Of a DNA stretch of 19,071 nucleotides, positions 7,544 through 16,400 are shown piece by piece. Source of the DNA: Promethearchaeota archaeon (GTDB lineage: Archaea > Asgardarchaeota > Lokiarchaeia > Sigynarchaeales > SOKP01); contig JAGXNR010000047.1 of NCBI GenBank assembly GCA_019894875.1, forward strand, positions 1 to 19,071, written 5' to 3'. Position numbers and translations under genes: made by a program. Position 1 is the stretch's first letter, and the number at the start of each line of letters is the position of its first letter. Under the pieces are notes generated by a model. The model saw nothing but the letters and a program-made list of their open reading frames with translations, did no database searches and was not told where the DNA came from.

Positions 7544-9475
7544 ATGATTTTTGGTAAAATAACAATAATGGTAAACCCTAATTTGATGAATGAGAAATGG
7601 AGAGATAAATGGAAGGATAAAGAAATCAGTGCTGAAGATGCCATAAATAAAATAATACCCGGGAATAGAGTTTTTATAGATTCTGGATGTTCTGAACCTC
7701 AATTGTTAACAACCGAGTTGATTAAACATTCAGAGAAGATAATTGATACTGAAATACTCCACTTTCTTTCAATTGGCCCGGAGAAATATTTTAAAAATAA
7801 AGCAGAGGATCTTTTTAGACATAATGTATTTTTTATAGGATCAACTCTTCGTGAAGAAATCAATAATGGTCAAGCAGATTACACTCCCATTTACGCAAGT
7901 GAAATCCCATCACTGTTTTTAACTGGTCGAAAACATATAGATGTTGCGCTTATACAAGTATCTCCACCAGATCCATATGGATTTTGTTCTCTAGGGATTA
8001 ATGTAGATATCGCAAAACCACTAACTCAATCCTCTTATATGACAATAGCGGAGATCAATCCTCAAATGCCTCGTACATTAGGAAACAGTTTTATCCACAT
8101 GAAAGAAATTGATTTCTATGTTTATAACAACCAACCATTAATGGAGTTTATCTTTGATGAGCCCGATGAAATAGCTGAACGAATTGGTACAAATCTCGCA
8201 AATCTAGTAGAAAATAAATCAACTATCCATATAGGCTTTGGTGATTTACCTAATGCTGCTTTAAGATATTTAAAGGGTAAAAAGGATCTCGGAATGCATT
8301 CTCACTATATTACAGATAACATAATTCCACTAATTGAAGAAGGCATTCTTACATGTCGGAAGAAAAATTTTCATCCAGAAAAAATAATTACGAGTTATGC
8401 ACTAGGCACAAGAAAATTATACAATTTCGTTCATAATAATCCTTATATTGAATTTTTTTCCTCTGATTATGTGTGCAACCCAAGAAATATTGGAATGAAC
8501 AAAAAAATGGTTTCAATTAATTCTGCCCGACAAATAGATCTCACTGGACAGGTCAATGCAGCAACAGAAGGTTATCAATTTTATTCAGGTCTAGGAGAAA
8601 CTATTGATTTCATGAGAGGAGCAGCCTTTTCTAAGGGGGGGAAACCAATTATAATTATACCTTCGACATCGAGAGATGGTAAAAAATCACGAATAGTTCC
8701 ACATTTAGATGAAGGTGCAGGAATAATGCTATCTCGTGGAGACGTATATTATGTGGTAACTGAATGGGGGGTAGCATATCTTCATGGGAAAACAATCCGA
8801 GAAAGAGCTCTCGAATTGATATGTGTTGCTCATCCAAACTTTCGACAATCATTATTAGAGGAAGCTAAAAAATTGAAATATGTATATTCAGATCAAATTC
8901 TTCCCTGCGATGAAGATGGGCGAATTTGTTTATATCCTACTGGCTATGAGACAATTTACACTGCTAGAAATAGTGAGAAAGTTAGAATAAGGCCGGTTAA
9001 AACAACTGATGAACCCTTACTTAAAGATTTATATTACAACTTGAATGAAACAGACAGATATTTGCGCTTCTTTGAAGTAAAAAAAGAATTTACACATTCT
9101 AAGACTCAAGGTGAGGTCAATATTGATTATGATAAAGTTTTCTCTATCGGTGCTTTTATAGGGGAAATAGGGAGAGAAAAAATGATAGGAAATGCAACTT
9201 ATCATTTTAATCCTTCTTTAAACATGGCAGAATATAGTTTCATCGTATCTGAAAAATGGAGAGGAGAAGGAATCGGATCGTTTCTTTACCAGCATTTAAT
9301 TATCATTGCAAAAGAAAAAGGAATTAAAGGATTCTATGGAAACATTCATCTTCAGAACAAAAGCACTGTTCGTATTATACAACGGGGCGGATATACTAAA
9401 ATAACTCCTCCAGAACAAGGGGAAAAAGAACTTTTTTATGAAGTATTTTTTGATCTAGAAGAATCAGATGATTAG
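7544..9475 (+). CDS. Acetyl-CoA hydrolase/CoA-transferase family domain fused to GNAT acetyltransferase
   Basis: Residues ~25-470 match the acetyl-CoA hydrolase/4-hydroxybutyrate CoA-transferase family: PPDPYGFCSLG (141-151), GFGDLPNAAL (231-240), GQVNAATEG (335-343) and VVTEWGVAYLHGKTIRERA (404-422). Residues ~478-636 form a GNAT acetyltransferase domain with the acetyl-CoA loop RGEGIG (573-578). NCBI-type annotations know this fusion as a bifunctional protein. In the family motif H-(S/T)-E-M-x-x-D the Glu is the expected catalytic nucleophile, but here GMHSHYITD has His254. The transferase part may therefore be a binding rather than catalytic domain. Being divergent from acs, the GNAT part is a candidate modifier of Acs Lys617. 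The start is uncertain: ATG at 7544, 7568 or 7586; homologues I recall begin near the last. Confidence 0.88.
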   Translation: MIFGKITIMVNPNLMNEKWRDKWKDKEISAEDAINKIIPGNRVFIDSGCSEPQLLTTELIKHSEKIIDTEILHFLSIGPEKYFKNKAEDLFRHNVFFIGSTLREEINNGQADYTPIYASEIPSLFLTGRKHIDVALIQVSPPDPYGFCSLGINVDIAKPLTQSSYMTIAEINPQMPRTLGNSFIHMKEIDFYVYNNQPLMEFIFDEPDEIAERIGTNLANLVENKSTIHIGFGDLPNAALRYLKGKKDLGMHSHYITDNIIPLIEEGILTCRKKNFHPEKIITSYALGTRKLYNFVHNNPYIEFFSSDYVCNPRNIGMNKKMVSINSARQIDLTGQVNAATEGYQFYSGLGETIDFMRGAAFSKGGKPIIIIPSTSRDGKKSRIVPHLDEGAGIMLSRGDVYYVVTEWGVAYLHGKTIRERALELICVAHPNFRQSLLEEAKKLKYVYSDQILPCDEDGRICLYPTGYETIYTARNSEKVRIRPVKTTDEPLLKDLYYNLNETDRYLRFFEVKKEFTHSKTQGEVNIDYDKVFSIGAFIGEIGREKMIGNATYHFNPSLNMAEYSFIVSEKWRGEGIGSFLYQHLIIIAKEKGIKGFYGNIHLQNKSTVRIIQRGGYTKITPPEQGEKELFYEVFFDLEESDD

Positions 9476-9524
9476 TTAATCATTATTTTTATTATTCTTT
9501 CTTAATTATTTACCATGTTTACGT

Positions 9525-10337
9525 ATGACGTTTAAATTCACTGACTACCATGTCCATACTGCAAAATGGAGCACGGATATTGGTAAAGACGGTCCCAAAT
9601 TCGAGGATTATATACTTATAGCAGAACAACATGAAATAAACATCTGTTTTCTTGATCATTTTGAGCTTTATTCAATTGAAAACGATAAAACGAATCCTTT
9701 CTGTGATGGAAATATCCAAAATTACCTTGAAGAAATTGATGAATTAAAAGAAACTTATGATTTTATTTATAGTGGACTTGAAGTTGAATATTACAGAGAT
9801 AGAGAAATTGAATTATTAGAGTTCATGGATGATTATAATAGAGAATTAGATTTCATTGGAGGTACAATCCATGAATGGATTCTTGATTATCCTATCACAA
9901 CTAGGGATAAACTCTTAAAATTACTGGAGAAAAAAACGATAAGAACTATTATAGATGAATATTTTGAGACATGTGAGATGATGGTTAATTCAAAAATTTT
10001 TAGTAATATATGTCATATCGATACAATTTTCCGTTATTTAAATGAAAATGATATTAAACCTACAAAAGATTGTGATACATCAGAAGAAAGGGTATTAGAG
10101 TTAGGAAGAAAGTGCATAACTAATAATATCAAGATAGAATACAATATATCTGGTGAAAGATTTCCAATTGGTCGCCCATTTCCTTCAAAATCGATAATTT
10201 CTCAGTTAATAAGTGAAGGAGGTAAATACTTTGTCGGTTCTGATTCACATTCACTAGAATATTTTGAGAAACAGATTCCTAAGGTAAAAGATGCATATCT
10301 ATATTTAAATTCAATTAAGAATCAACGATTCAGTTAA
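9525..10337 (+). CDS. PHP-domain phosphoesterase, histidinol-phosphatase (HisJ/HisK)-like
   Basis: This 270-residue protein has all metal-binding motifs of the PHP superfamily in HisJ order: DYHVH (7-11), LDH (43-45), GLEVE (84-88), GGTIHEW (112-118, matching the GSVHF motif), CHID (163-166) and GSDSH (238-242). Together they would hold a trinuclear metal centre that hydrolyses phosphomonoesters. IEYNISGERFP (~204-214) corresponds to the HisJ segment lEiNtsG. No histidine biosynthesis gene is nearby, so histidinol phosphate is only one possible substrate. The ATG at 9525 lies 50 bases after the preceding gene, and the PAP2 gene starts 5 nt after the stop, so the two phosphatase genes are probably cotranscribed. 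Confidence 0.88.
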   Translation: MTFKFTDYHVHTAKWSTDIGKDGPKFEDYILIAEQHEINICFLDHFELYSIENDKTNPFCDGNIQNYLEEIDELKETYDFIYSGLEVEYYRDREIELLEFMDDYNRELDFIGGTIHEWILDYPITTRDKLLKLLEKKTIRTIIDEYFETCEMMVNSKIFSNICHIDTIFRYLNENDIKPTKDCDTSEERVLELGRKCITNNIKIEYNISGERFPIGRPFPSKSIISQLISEGGKYFVGSDSHSLEYFEKQIPKVKDAYLYLNSIKNQRFS

Positions 10338-10342
10338 TTACT

Positions 10343-11074
10343 ATGGTACTTAAGGATTTCCTAAATAAAATAGACGAGTGGGATCAAAGTAAAATAATAA
10401 AATATAACGGTTGTGGGGGAAAACCAGTCACTATCATTTTAAAGTTTATATCGTTCTTTGGGAGAGAAACGCTCTGGATTTCCTTAATCGCATTTTATTT
10501 ACTTATCTGGTATGATCCATTTTTACTTACTAATATATCTGCTACATTTTTAACCGGTGTGCTTTTTATTGCAGTAACCAAAAAGATTTTTAATAGGGCA
10601 AGACCATTTGATAGATTGGGGGAAGATAAGGTTAGTGTTCTTGAAAGAAAGCCGAAATCTCGCAGTTTCCCCTCATGGCATTCCTATAATATAACCGCTT
10701 ATGGATTATTAATAGGAGTCTTTTTTTTAAACTCACTAATGTTTACGCTTTTAATGGTGTTTTTGGCATTTTTAGTCTCATTTTCAAGGATTCACTTGGG
10801 TGTTCATTATCCAACTGACGTGATTATTGGAAGTCTCTTGGGAATATTTGGATTTTTATTCTCAATTTGTCTCATAACTCCTCTACTCCAAGTAATAATA
10901 ACTTATTTTGAACAATTTGCGTTATATGAAATTGAATATCAGAAGATAAATTCGATGTTATTTCAGTACATTTGGTATTTTATCTTATGTATTCTCATCT
11001 TTTTGATAATTTTCTTATCTGCTACTTATAATATAATTAAAGACCATTTGAAAAGACGAGTGAGTAAACTCTAA
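10343..11074 (+). CDS. PAP2-family membrane phosphatase
   Basis: This 243-residue integral membrane protein has the three phosphatase motifs of the PAP2 family. C1 is K80-x6-R87-P88 (KKIFNRARP). C2 is P110-S-W-H113, where the usual Gly of PSGH is Trp. C3 is S148-R-x5-H155-x3-D159 (SRIHLGVHYPTD). Hydrophobic segments lie at about 28-56, 61-79, 114-145, 160-188 and 206-229. The family dephosphorylates lipid phosphates or polyprenyl (dolichyl) diphosphates at the membrane; the exact substrate is unknown. It begins 5 nt after the PHP gene. Its TAA stop overlaps the TAG stop of the convergent GTPase gene in the shared bases CTAA (11071-11074). Confidence 0.92.
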   Translation: MVLKDFLNKIDEWDQSKIIKYNGCGGKPVTIILKFISFFGRETLWISLIAFYLLIWYDPFLLTNISATFLTGVLFIAVTKKIFNRARPFDRLGEDKVSVLERKPKSRSFPSWHSYNITAYGLLIGVFFLNSLMFTLLMVFLAFLVSFSRIHLGVHYPTDVIIGSLLGIFGFLFSICLITPLLQVIITYFEQFALYEIEYQKINSMLFQYIWYFILCILIFLIIFLSATYNIIKDHLKRRVSKL

Positions 11075-12309
11075 AGGTCTAAACTTTTTCTTTTACCAAA
11101 AAGATCTTTTAACTCATTGAGAACATTTAACCTTGCATTTCCTCCTGAACTAGAGCTGCTTTGGGAAGGACCGGTAATATCTAAAGCCACACCATTTTGG
11201 GCAGCTTGAAATGCTCCCGCTTCTAACGCACGGAGACGACTATCAAGATCATTTAGCTGTGTAGAAATACTTTCTGATAAACGAATAACAGCGTTTAGAG
11301 TTTCTTCTAAAGTTTTCCCAAGACCTTCTACTTTCTTAACTGTTGGATCTGTGAGTGAATAATGCGAACTCATGAGTTTTTTAATATATTTTGCAAATTG
11401 TGGTTCACGGGAAATCATCGAATATATAGACGTTAAATAGATCTCAATACCAAAATCATATTCCTTGCTATTAATAAGTTCATTTATATTATCCTTTAGT
11501 AATTCAACATTAAGTTGTATCTTTGGATCACCCTTAATATCAGGATCGAACTTATGAATAAAAATTAAGACATAAGGTTTTTCTTCTAACATTATCATCG
11601 AATCAAGAATACCATTGAGATATTCAAGGGATTCATCGAATCTATCTGGATTTTGCACATCAATTATATAGAGAAGTAAATCTAGTTGAATAAAATATTG
11701 CTCGGGATTGCTCAGATACCTCTCACGATATTCTTCTTGACCCCCTAGATCCCAAATAAATAAGTTTAAGTTAGAAGTCCCAAACTTCATCCGGACAACT
11801 CCTCTTGTTGGTTGTGTTGCAATAGTTTCGCTAATCCCTATACGACCACCAAACTTTGAAAGGGTTGCGGTTTTACCTGCATCATCAAGTCCTGCTACAA
11901 GAACTTTTTGTCCTTGTACTTCTATTCCTTCCTCTTTCCCATTTACACTAGCAATAAGCGAACTGATTGTAATTGTTTTTTTCAATGTTCCCTCTAATGT
12001 TGGAAATTTAATTTTCAGTTCTTCAATCTTCTTTTTTAAGTTTTCTGTTAATTCTAAAGATTCGTCTGACTCTTCTATTATTATCAGAGTTTCAAACGGG
12101 TTTTCCTTATCCAGTTTAGAAGCATCTCCTATACTCGAAATTTCTAGTAATTGTTTCATTATAGTTGATTGCTCTTTATCTACAAATTTATATGATTGAA
12201 TTGGTAATTTTAATATATCATTAATAGACTGCAATTTCTTGATCTTAGCGGATTTAGGATCTAAAAACTTCGAAAACACGTTGATGATATTAGAACTTTC
12301 AGAAGACAT
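11071..12309 (-). CDS. Arf/Rag-like small GTPase with N- and C-terminal extensions
   Basis: This 412-residue protein has a Ras-superfamily core at ~134-315. G1 is GLDDAGKT (140-147), close to Arf GLDAAGKT. G2 is TQPTRG (165-170, Thr168). G3 is WDLGGQ (186-191, as in Arf and Rag). G4 is HKFD (252-255) rather than NKxD, and G5 is TSI (293-295). HKxD and TSI are also found in RagA/Gtr proteins, so the core mixes Arf and Rag features. All nucleotide-contact residues seem present, so it should bind GTP. The N-terminal ~130 residues match nothing I recognise. After the core come a heptad-like coiled coil (~325-368), a Ser/Gly linker (~380-392) and a short basic end. No myristoylation Gly2 and no prenylation Cys are present. 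Expanded Arf/Rag-like GTPases are a hallmark of Asgard archaea. Confidence 0.9.
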   Translation of the reverse strand: MSSESSNIINVFSKFLDPKSAKIKKLQSINDILKLPIQSYKFVDKEQSTIMKQLLEISSIGDASKLDKENPFETLIIIEESDESLELTENLKKKIEELKIKFPTLEGTLKKTITISSLIASVNGKEEGIEVQGQKVLVAGLDDAGKTATLSKFGGRIGISETIATQPTRGVVRMKFGTSNLNLFIWDLGGQEEYRERYLSNPEQYFIQLDLLLYIIDVQNPDRFDESLEYLNGILDSMIMLEEKPYVLIFIHKFDPDIKGDPKIQLNVELLKDNINELINSKEYDFGIEIYLTSIYSMISREPQFAKYIKKLMSSHYSLTDPTVKKVEGLGKTLEETLNAVIRLSESISTQLNDLDSRLRALEAGAFQAAQNGVALDITGPSQSSSSSGGNARLNVLNELKDLFGKRKSLDL

Positions 12310-12515
12310 TGTATATCACGGTTTTATTTAAGTATTAAAAGGTTTATTTTATTTTTATTATTATTTATTATTTCTGTATGATATTAGTCAAATGAAGTTG
12401 ATTTAAATTTTCACAACTTAATATTTCAAAGATCACACTTAAATATTTATTAGATCATGTATTCAATACTAAAAATTGAATTTTCCAAATCCATCCTTTG
12501 TTAATATAAGTAAAT
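12310..12515. promoter_or_regulatory. Divergent promoter region between GTPase and TFB genes
   Basis: This AT-rich 206-base gap separates two divergent starts and holds no credible gene. On the minus strand AAACCTTTTAATA (about 12333-12346) resembles BRE plus TATA, some 25-37 nt before the GTPase ATG. On the plus strand CTTAAATATTTAT (12438-12450) is a TATA candidate for tfb but lies 66-78 nt upstream. Neither gene has a Shine-Dalgarno site. Confidence 0.35.
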
Positions 12516-13439
12516 ATGCCGTCTCATTTCGAAGATAATGATTTTTTTGAAGATAATGGAGAGGAAGGACGACCTTGTTGTGATAGTTCAAAAATTAGTG
12601 AAGAAGATGGGTGGTATGTCTGTATGAACTGTGGTTTTGTTTATTCTAGAATTCTTGATGATAGTCCACGTAGAGCTTTTACTCAGGAAGAAATTCAGAA
12701 ACGTAAGAGTAGTGAAAGAGTTTATAGCCCTATTGGCCCCAGAACAATTATCAGGGGATCAAGAGACGCAAGAGGTACTTTATTAAGCCCTAAATACAAG
12801 TCTAAGTTTAACCGGTTGGCAAAAATCCATAGATCTTTAACAACTAGTTATGAGAGAAATTTATGGATCGCACTTCCAAATTTACAACGTTTACAAAAAA
12901 GATTAGGCATTCCAGATGCGGTTGCAGACGATGCTCTTCGAATTTATACCGAAACAGTTAAAAAGAAATTAACAATGGGAAGAAGTATAGATACATTATT
13001 GTCAGCCTCGATATTTGCCGCATTAAGAGTTCATGGAATACCTAGGACTGCCGAAGAAATAGCTAAAGTTGCACAGATCCCTAAAAAGAAAGTCACTAAA
13101 AGTTATCGTCTAATACTAATGGAAGTTCTTCCCAAGTTGGGCATGAAAGTCCAACACTTTACAGCAGATCGCTATGTTGATAAATTTAATGAGGAATTAA
13201 AACTTTCAATGCAATGTAGGAATATCGCAGTAAAATTGATTGGTAAAGCAAAAGAAAATGGATTTGATTCAGCAGGTAAAGACCCAAAAGGAATTGCTGC
13301 AGCTGGTATCTATATAGCTTCAAAAATAAGCAATGAAAACAGAACACAGAAGGAAATCTCAAAATTAGCACGTGTAACTGAAGTAACATTACGGATGAGA
13401 GTAAAAGACCTGCAAAAGTATGCACATATTGTAGATTAA
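12516..13439 (+). CDS. tfb: Transcription initiation factor B (TFB, TFIIB homologue)
   Basis: TFB bridges TBP on the TATA box and RNA polymerase during archaeal initiation. The 307-residue protein has the family layout: an N-terminal zinc ribbon (~20-45), a reader/linker segment (~50-92), and two cyclin-like repeats (~97-200 and ~213-305). Each repeat ends in a helix-turn-helix, TAEEIAKVAQIPKKKVTKSY (178-197) and TQKEISKLARVTEVTLRMRV (277-296). The second would contact the BRE. The ribbon is unusual: its second knuckle is a normal C36-x-x-C39, but the first reads RPCCDS with adjacent C21-C22 instead of CxxC. Archaea often carry several TFBs, and this may be a specialised one. It is divergent from the GTPase gene and convergent with the solenoid gene, 31 bases apart. 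Confidence 0.95.
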   Translation: MPSHFEDNDFFEDNGEEGRPCCDSSKISEEDGWYVCMNCGFVYSRILDDSPRRAFTQEEIQKRKSSERVYSPIGPRTIIRGSRDARGTLLSPKYKSKFNRLAKIHRSLTTSYERNLWIALPNLQRLQKRLGIPDAVADDALRIYTETVKKKLTMGRSIDTLLSASIFAALRVHGIPRTAEEIAKVAQIPKKKVTKSYRLILMEVLPKLGMKVQHFTADRYVDKFNEELKLSMQCRNIAVKLIGKAKENGFDSAGKDPKGIAAAGIYIASKISNENRTQKEISKLARVTEVTLRMRVKDLQKYAHIVD

Positions 13440-13470
13440 TTTTTGTAAAATACTGATTAGTATTCTAATT

Positions 13471-16400
13471 TCATTGTATATCTATAAGTTGTTCTTCTTC
13501 TTCAAATAACGGTAATATTTCTAACATCCCTTTAATTTTTGGCATATATTTATCCAAAGAGTATATTTTAACATCAATTATAAACATTATAAGCATAATA
13601 GAAAAGGTATCTTTTACTAACTTCTTATTGATGCCTAAACTGTTTAAGAATTCATCAATATTTTTTTTAACAACTGTATATGATTCTTCTTCTTTCAATA
13701 GGCATAATCCATGTAAAAGTATAAGAAGCGAGCTGGTTCTAATATCTTTTCTTTTTGAAAGTGTGATTGCTAAATCGTAGTATTTAGAAGCAGCTTCTTT
13801 TAATTTCTGTGTTTTTAATATATTCAATATTTCTTCATAATATCTTCTTTTCATCGCTTTGCGCTTAATGAAAAACTCATTTTTCTCACGTCTAACATCT
13901 CCCATATTAGATTGGATTTTACTAAAATTTTGGTCTATTCCCATCTGTATTTTAGACAATTCCCCTTTTTCTTCTCTTGAAAGTAAACCTTTCGTTTCCT
14001 CTTCTGAAACTTTCTCCCCTAGTAGATTTTCTAATATTTTAGACTCTGTGTCAAATATTATCAATTTTTCCAATAAAGCCTCAATTATTAAGCCTTTTAA
14101 TTCAACGTCTTCATTTTCAATTGCTGAGAATAAATACTCCATGATTTTAATTTCTGGTAGAGGTTTTAAATCTTGATCATTTTCCTTAAGGTATTGCTCA
14201 AATGTTTCCTTTGCAAGTTTTTCTTTCTTTTCATTTAGTAGGACTAGAGTTCCCATTATTAAGCTTATTGAAGCTCCTTTAAACAGCTTTTTATTAACAA
14301 GTTTAGGGATTACCTCAAAATAAGAATTTGAAGCGCTTATCATTTTGTCCTTTTCAATTTCTTCTAAGGCAAACTTCCAATATTGATTCTTCATTAACCT
14401 TCTTTTAGAGATTTCTTGCTTTTCTTTTTTAATACCATCTATGATTTTTCTAATTTCTGTTTTAGTTTCTTCTTTATGCAAAATGATTTTCTCAATTGGT
14501 TCACGTTTTCTTTCTTCCTTATAATCCTCTCCCAAATAATCAGAAAGAAGTTTCAATTCTTCCTCAAATAAAGGAAGATTTTCTATAAACGATATAGCCT
14601 CAATAAGTTTATCCTCATTCTGAAACTTTCTTACTTGAATAATGTATTCTATTAAAGTAACTGGAAAAGTTTTAGAAAAAAACTTTCCTAACCCAGATAG
14701 TTCTTCTTTTGTTTTTTCTAATATTTCTCTAATTTCTTCAAATCTATTTTCTTTTATTAGTAGCAATCCTACTATTGCTAATGAAACCCCAGCTAGATTA
14801 TATTTCTTTATCGTGTTTAACCGACTAATCGTCCTTTTGTACGCGTCTATTGATTTTTCAAATTCATCAGTTTTCAGATGATTTAATCCTTCTTGAAAAT
14901 ATGCTCTCTTTAATGCTTTCCTTTCTTTTTTTTCATTTTCTTGGTCTAAAAGAGCTTCTCTTGCTTTATTTTTGATTATTGAAAGGCTCTCTTTTAATTC
15001 CTCTCCCTCCCGAGATTCTTCTGCTTTCTTTGTCCTCTTTTCACTTTTTTCTGCTTCGAGTTTAGCTATTTTTTTATGAATCTCTGTATTGTAAGCTTTA
15101 TTCTCAATTCTATCATTATATGTTTGAGCAGAATGTAAATCATCTAATTCAATATAAAGTTCGGAAATCTTCTTATAAATTTTATCAAAGTTTACTTGAG
15201 CTCGTTCTCCCTTATCTAAATAAGATGATAATATATTAGTAGCTTTTTTTATTAATTCATCAGCCCTTTTAATCCCTAATGTATTTTCTTCATCTTTGAG
15301 TATTGCTAAAGCTTCATTTTTAATATTTTTTATAAAAATTAAACTGATTTCTTTGGATTCGTCATATAATAATTGGTTTCGATAAATCCGACTTGAATCT
15401 TCTAAAATCTTTTCTATTCTTTCATAATCTTCTAATTTTTCAATATCTTTTAACTTATCAAGCAAATTTTGAAATATCCTGATTAAATATTTTCCTTTCA
15501 TGTCTTTTGACAAACTGCTAAAAGTTATAAAAAATTCTTCAAAGATTTCGCCTTCTAAAAAGAGGTCCAAAGATTTTGTAAGGATTTGATCCCTAATATC
15601 TTCCTTTCCTATTTTTTTTAGATGATTTGCGTGATTCAATAAATGGGTTCCAGCTTTGAGGTGTTTCTTCTGCGTAACAAACGCATTTGCTTCTTCTATT
15701 TTTTTTTTGTTCATTTGGGTAATTATTTCTAATTCAGCTTTTACAAACCCCGCGAGAATTTCTTCACCTTTCTTAATATATTCCTCGATTTCTTTTTTTA
15801 TTGAATCTTTATATTTATCCTCTAAATTTGCACTGATCTTGCTTAAATCTTGTTTTACCATCAAAGAATTTAATTTGTTTATCAAGATTGCCGCAATTTC
15901 AAAGTTATTTTTTTCCAAAAAAGAATTAATAAGTACCTTTAAAATTGAATCTAAATCAGTTTTTTTTACTTTATAGGAATCCCACATATTCTCAATTTCA
16001 TCATACGTATATTTTGCAGCATATATTTCGCTAGTTTTTGTTTGAATTTTAAAAATCTGAATTAAAACATCAGTTAATTTATTTGTAAGGTATAGCAACT
16101 CATCTGAAAGTGCTTCCCTTTGATATTTATTTATTGCTAGGTATAATTGTTCCCTTGCTAACTCAAATTTTTCAATTTCTACTAAAAATTCTGCTGCGGC
16201 ACCAATTTTTTCAGATATACGTTTTAGTATATTCTGTGATTCTTCATGAGGTAAATTATCGAGAATTTTAAATGCTTTGTCAACTTGACAAGCAGAAATC
16301 CAAGAGTTTATAGCTAATTTAAACGCTTCACTAACTAATTCTCTTTCCAAAAGCTCTATGCTAGCCCATTGTCCTGCTCTTTCATATTGCACAGCCGCAG

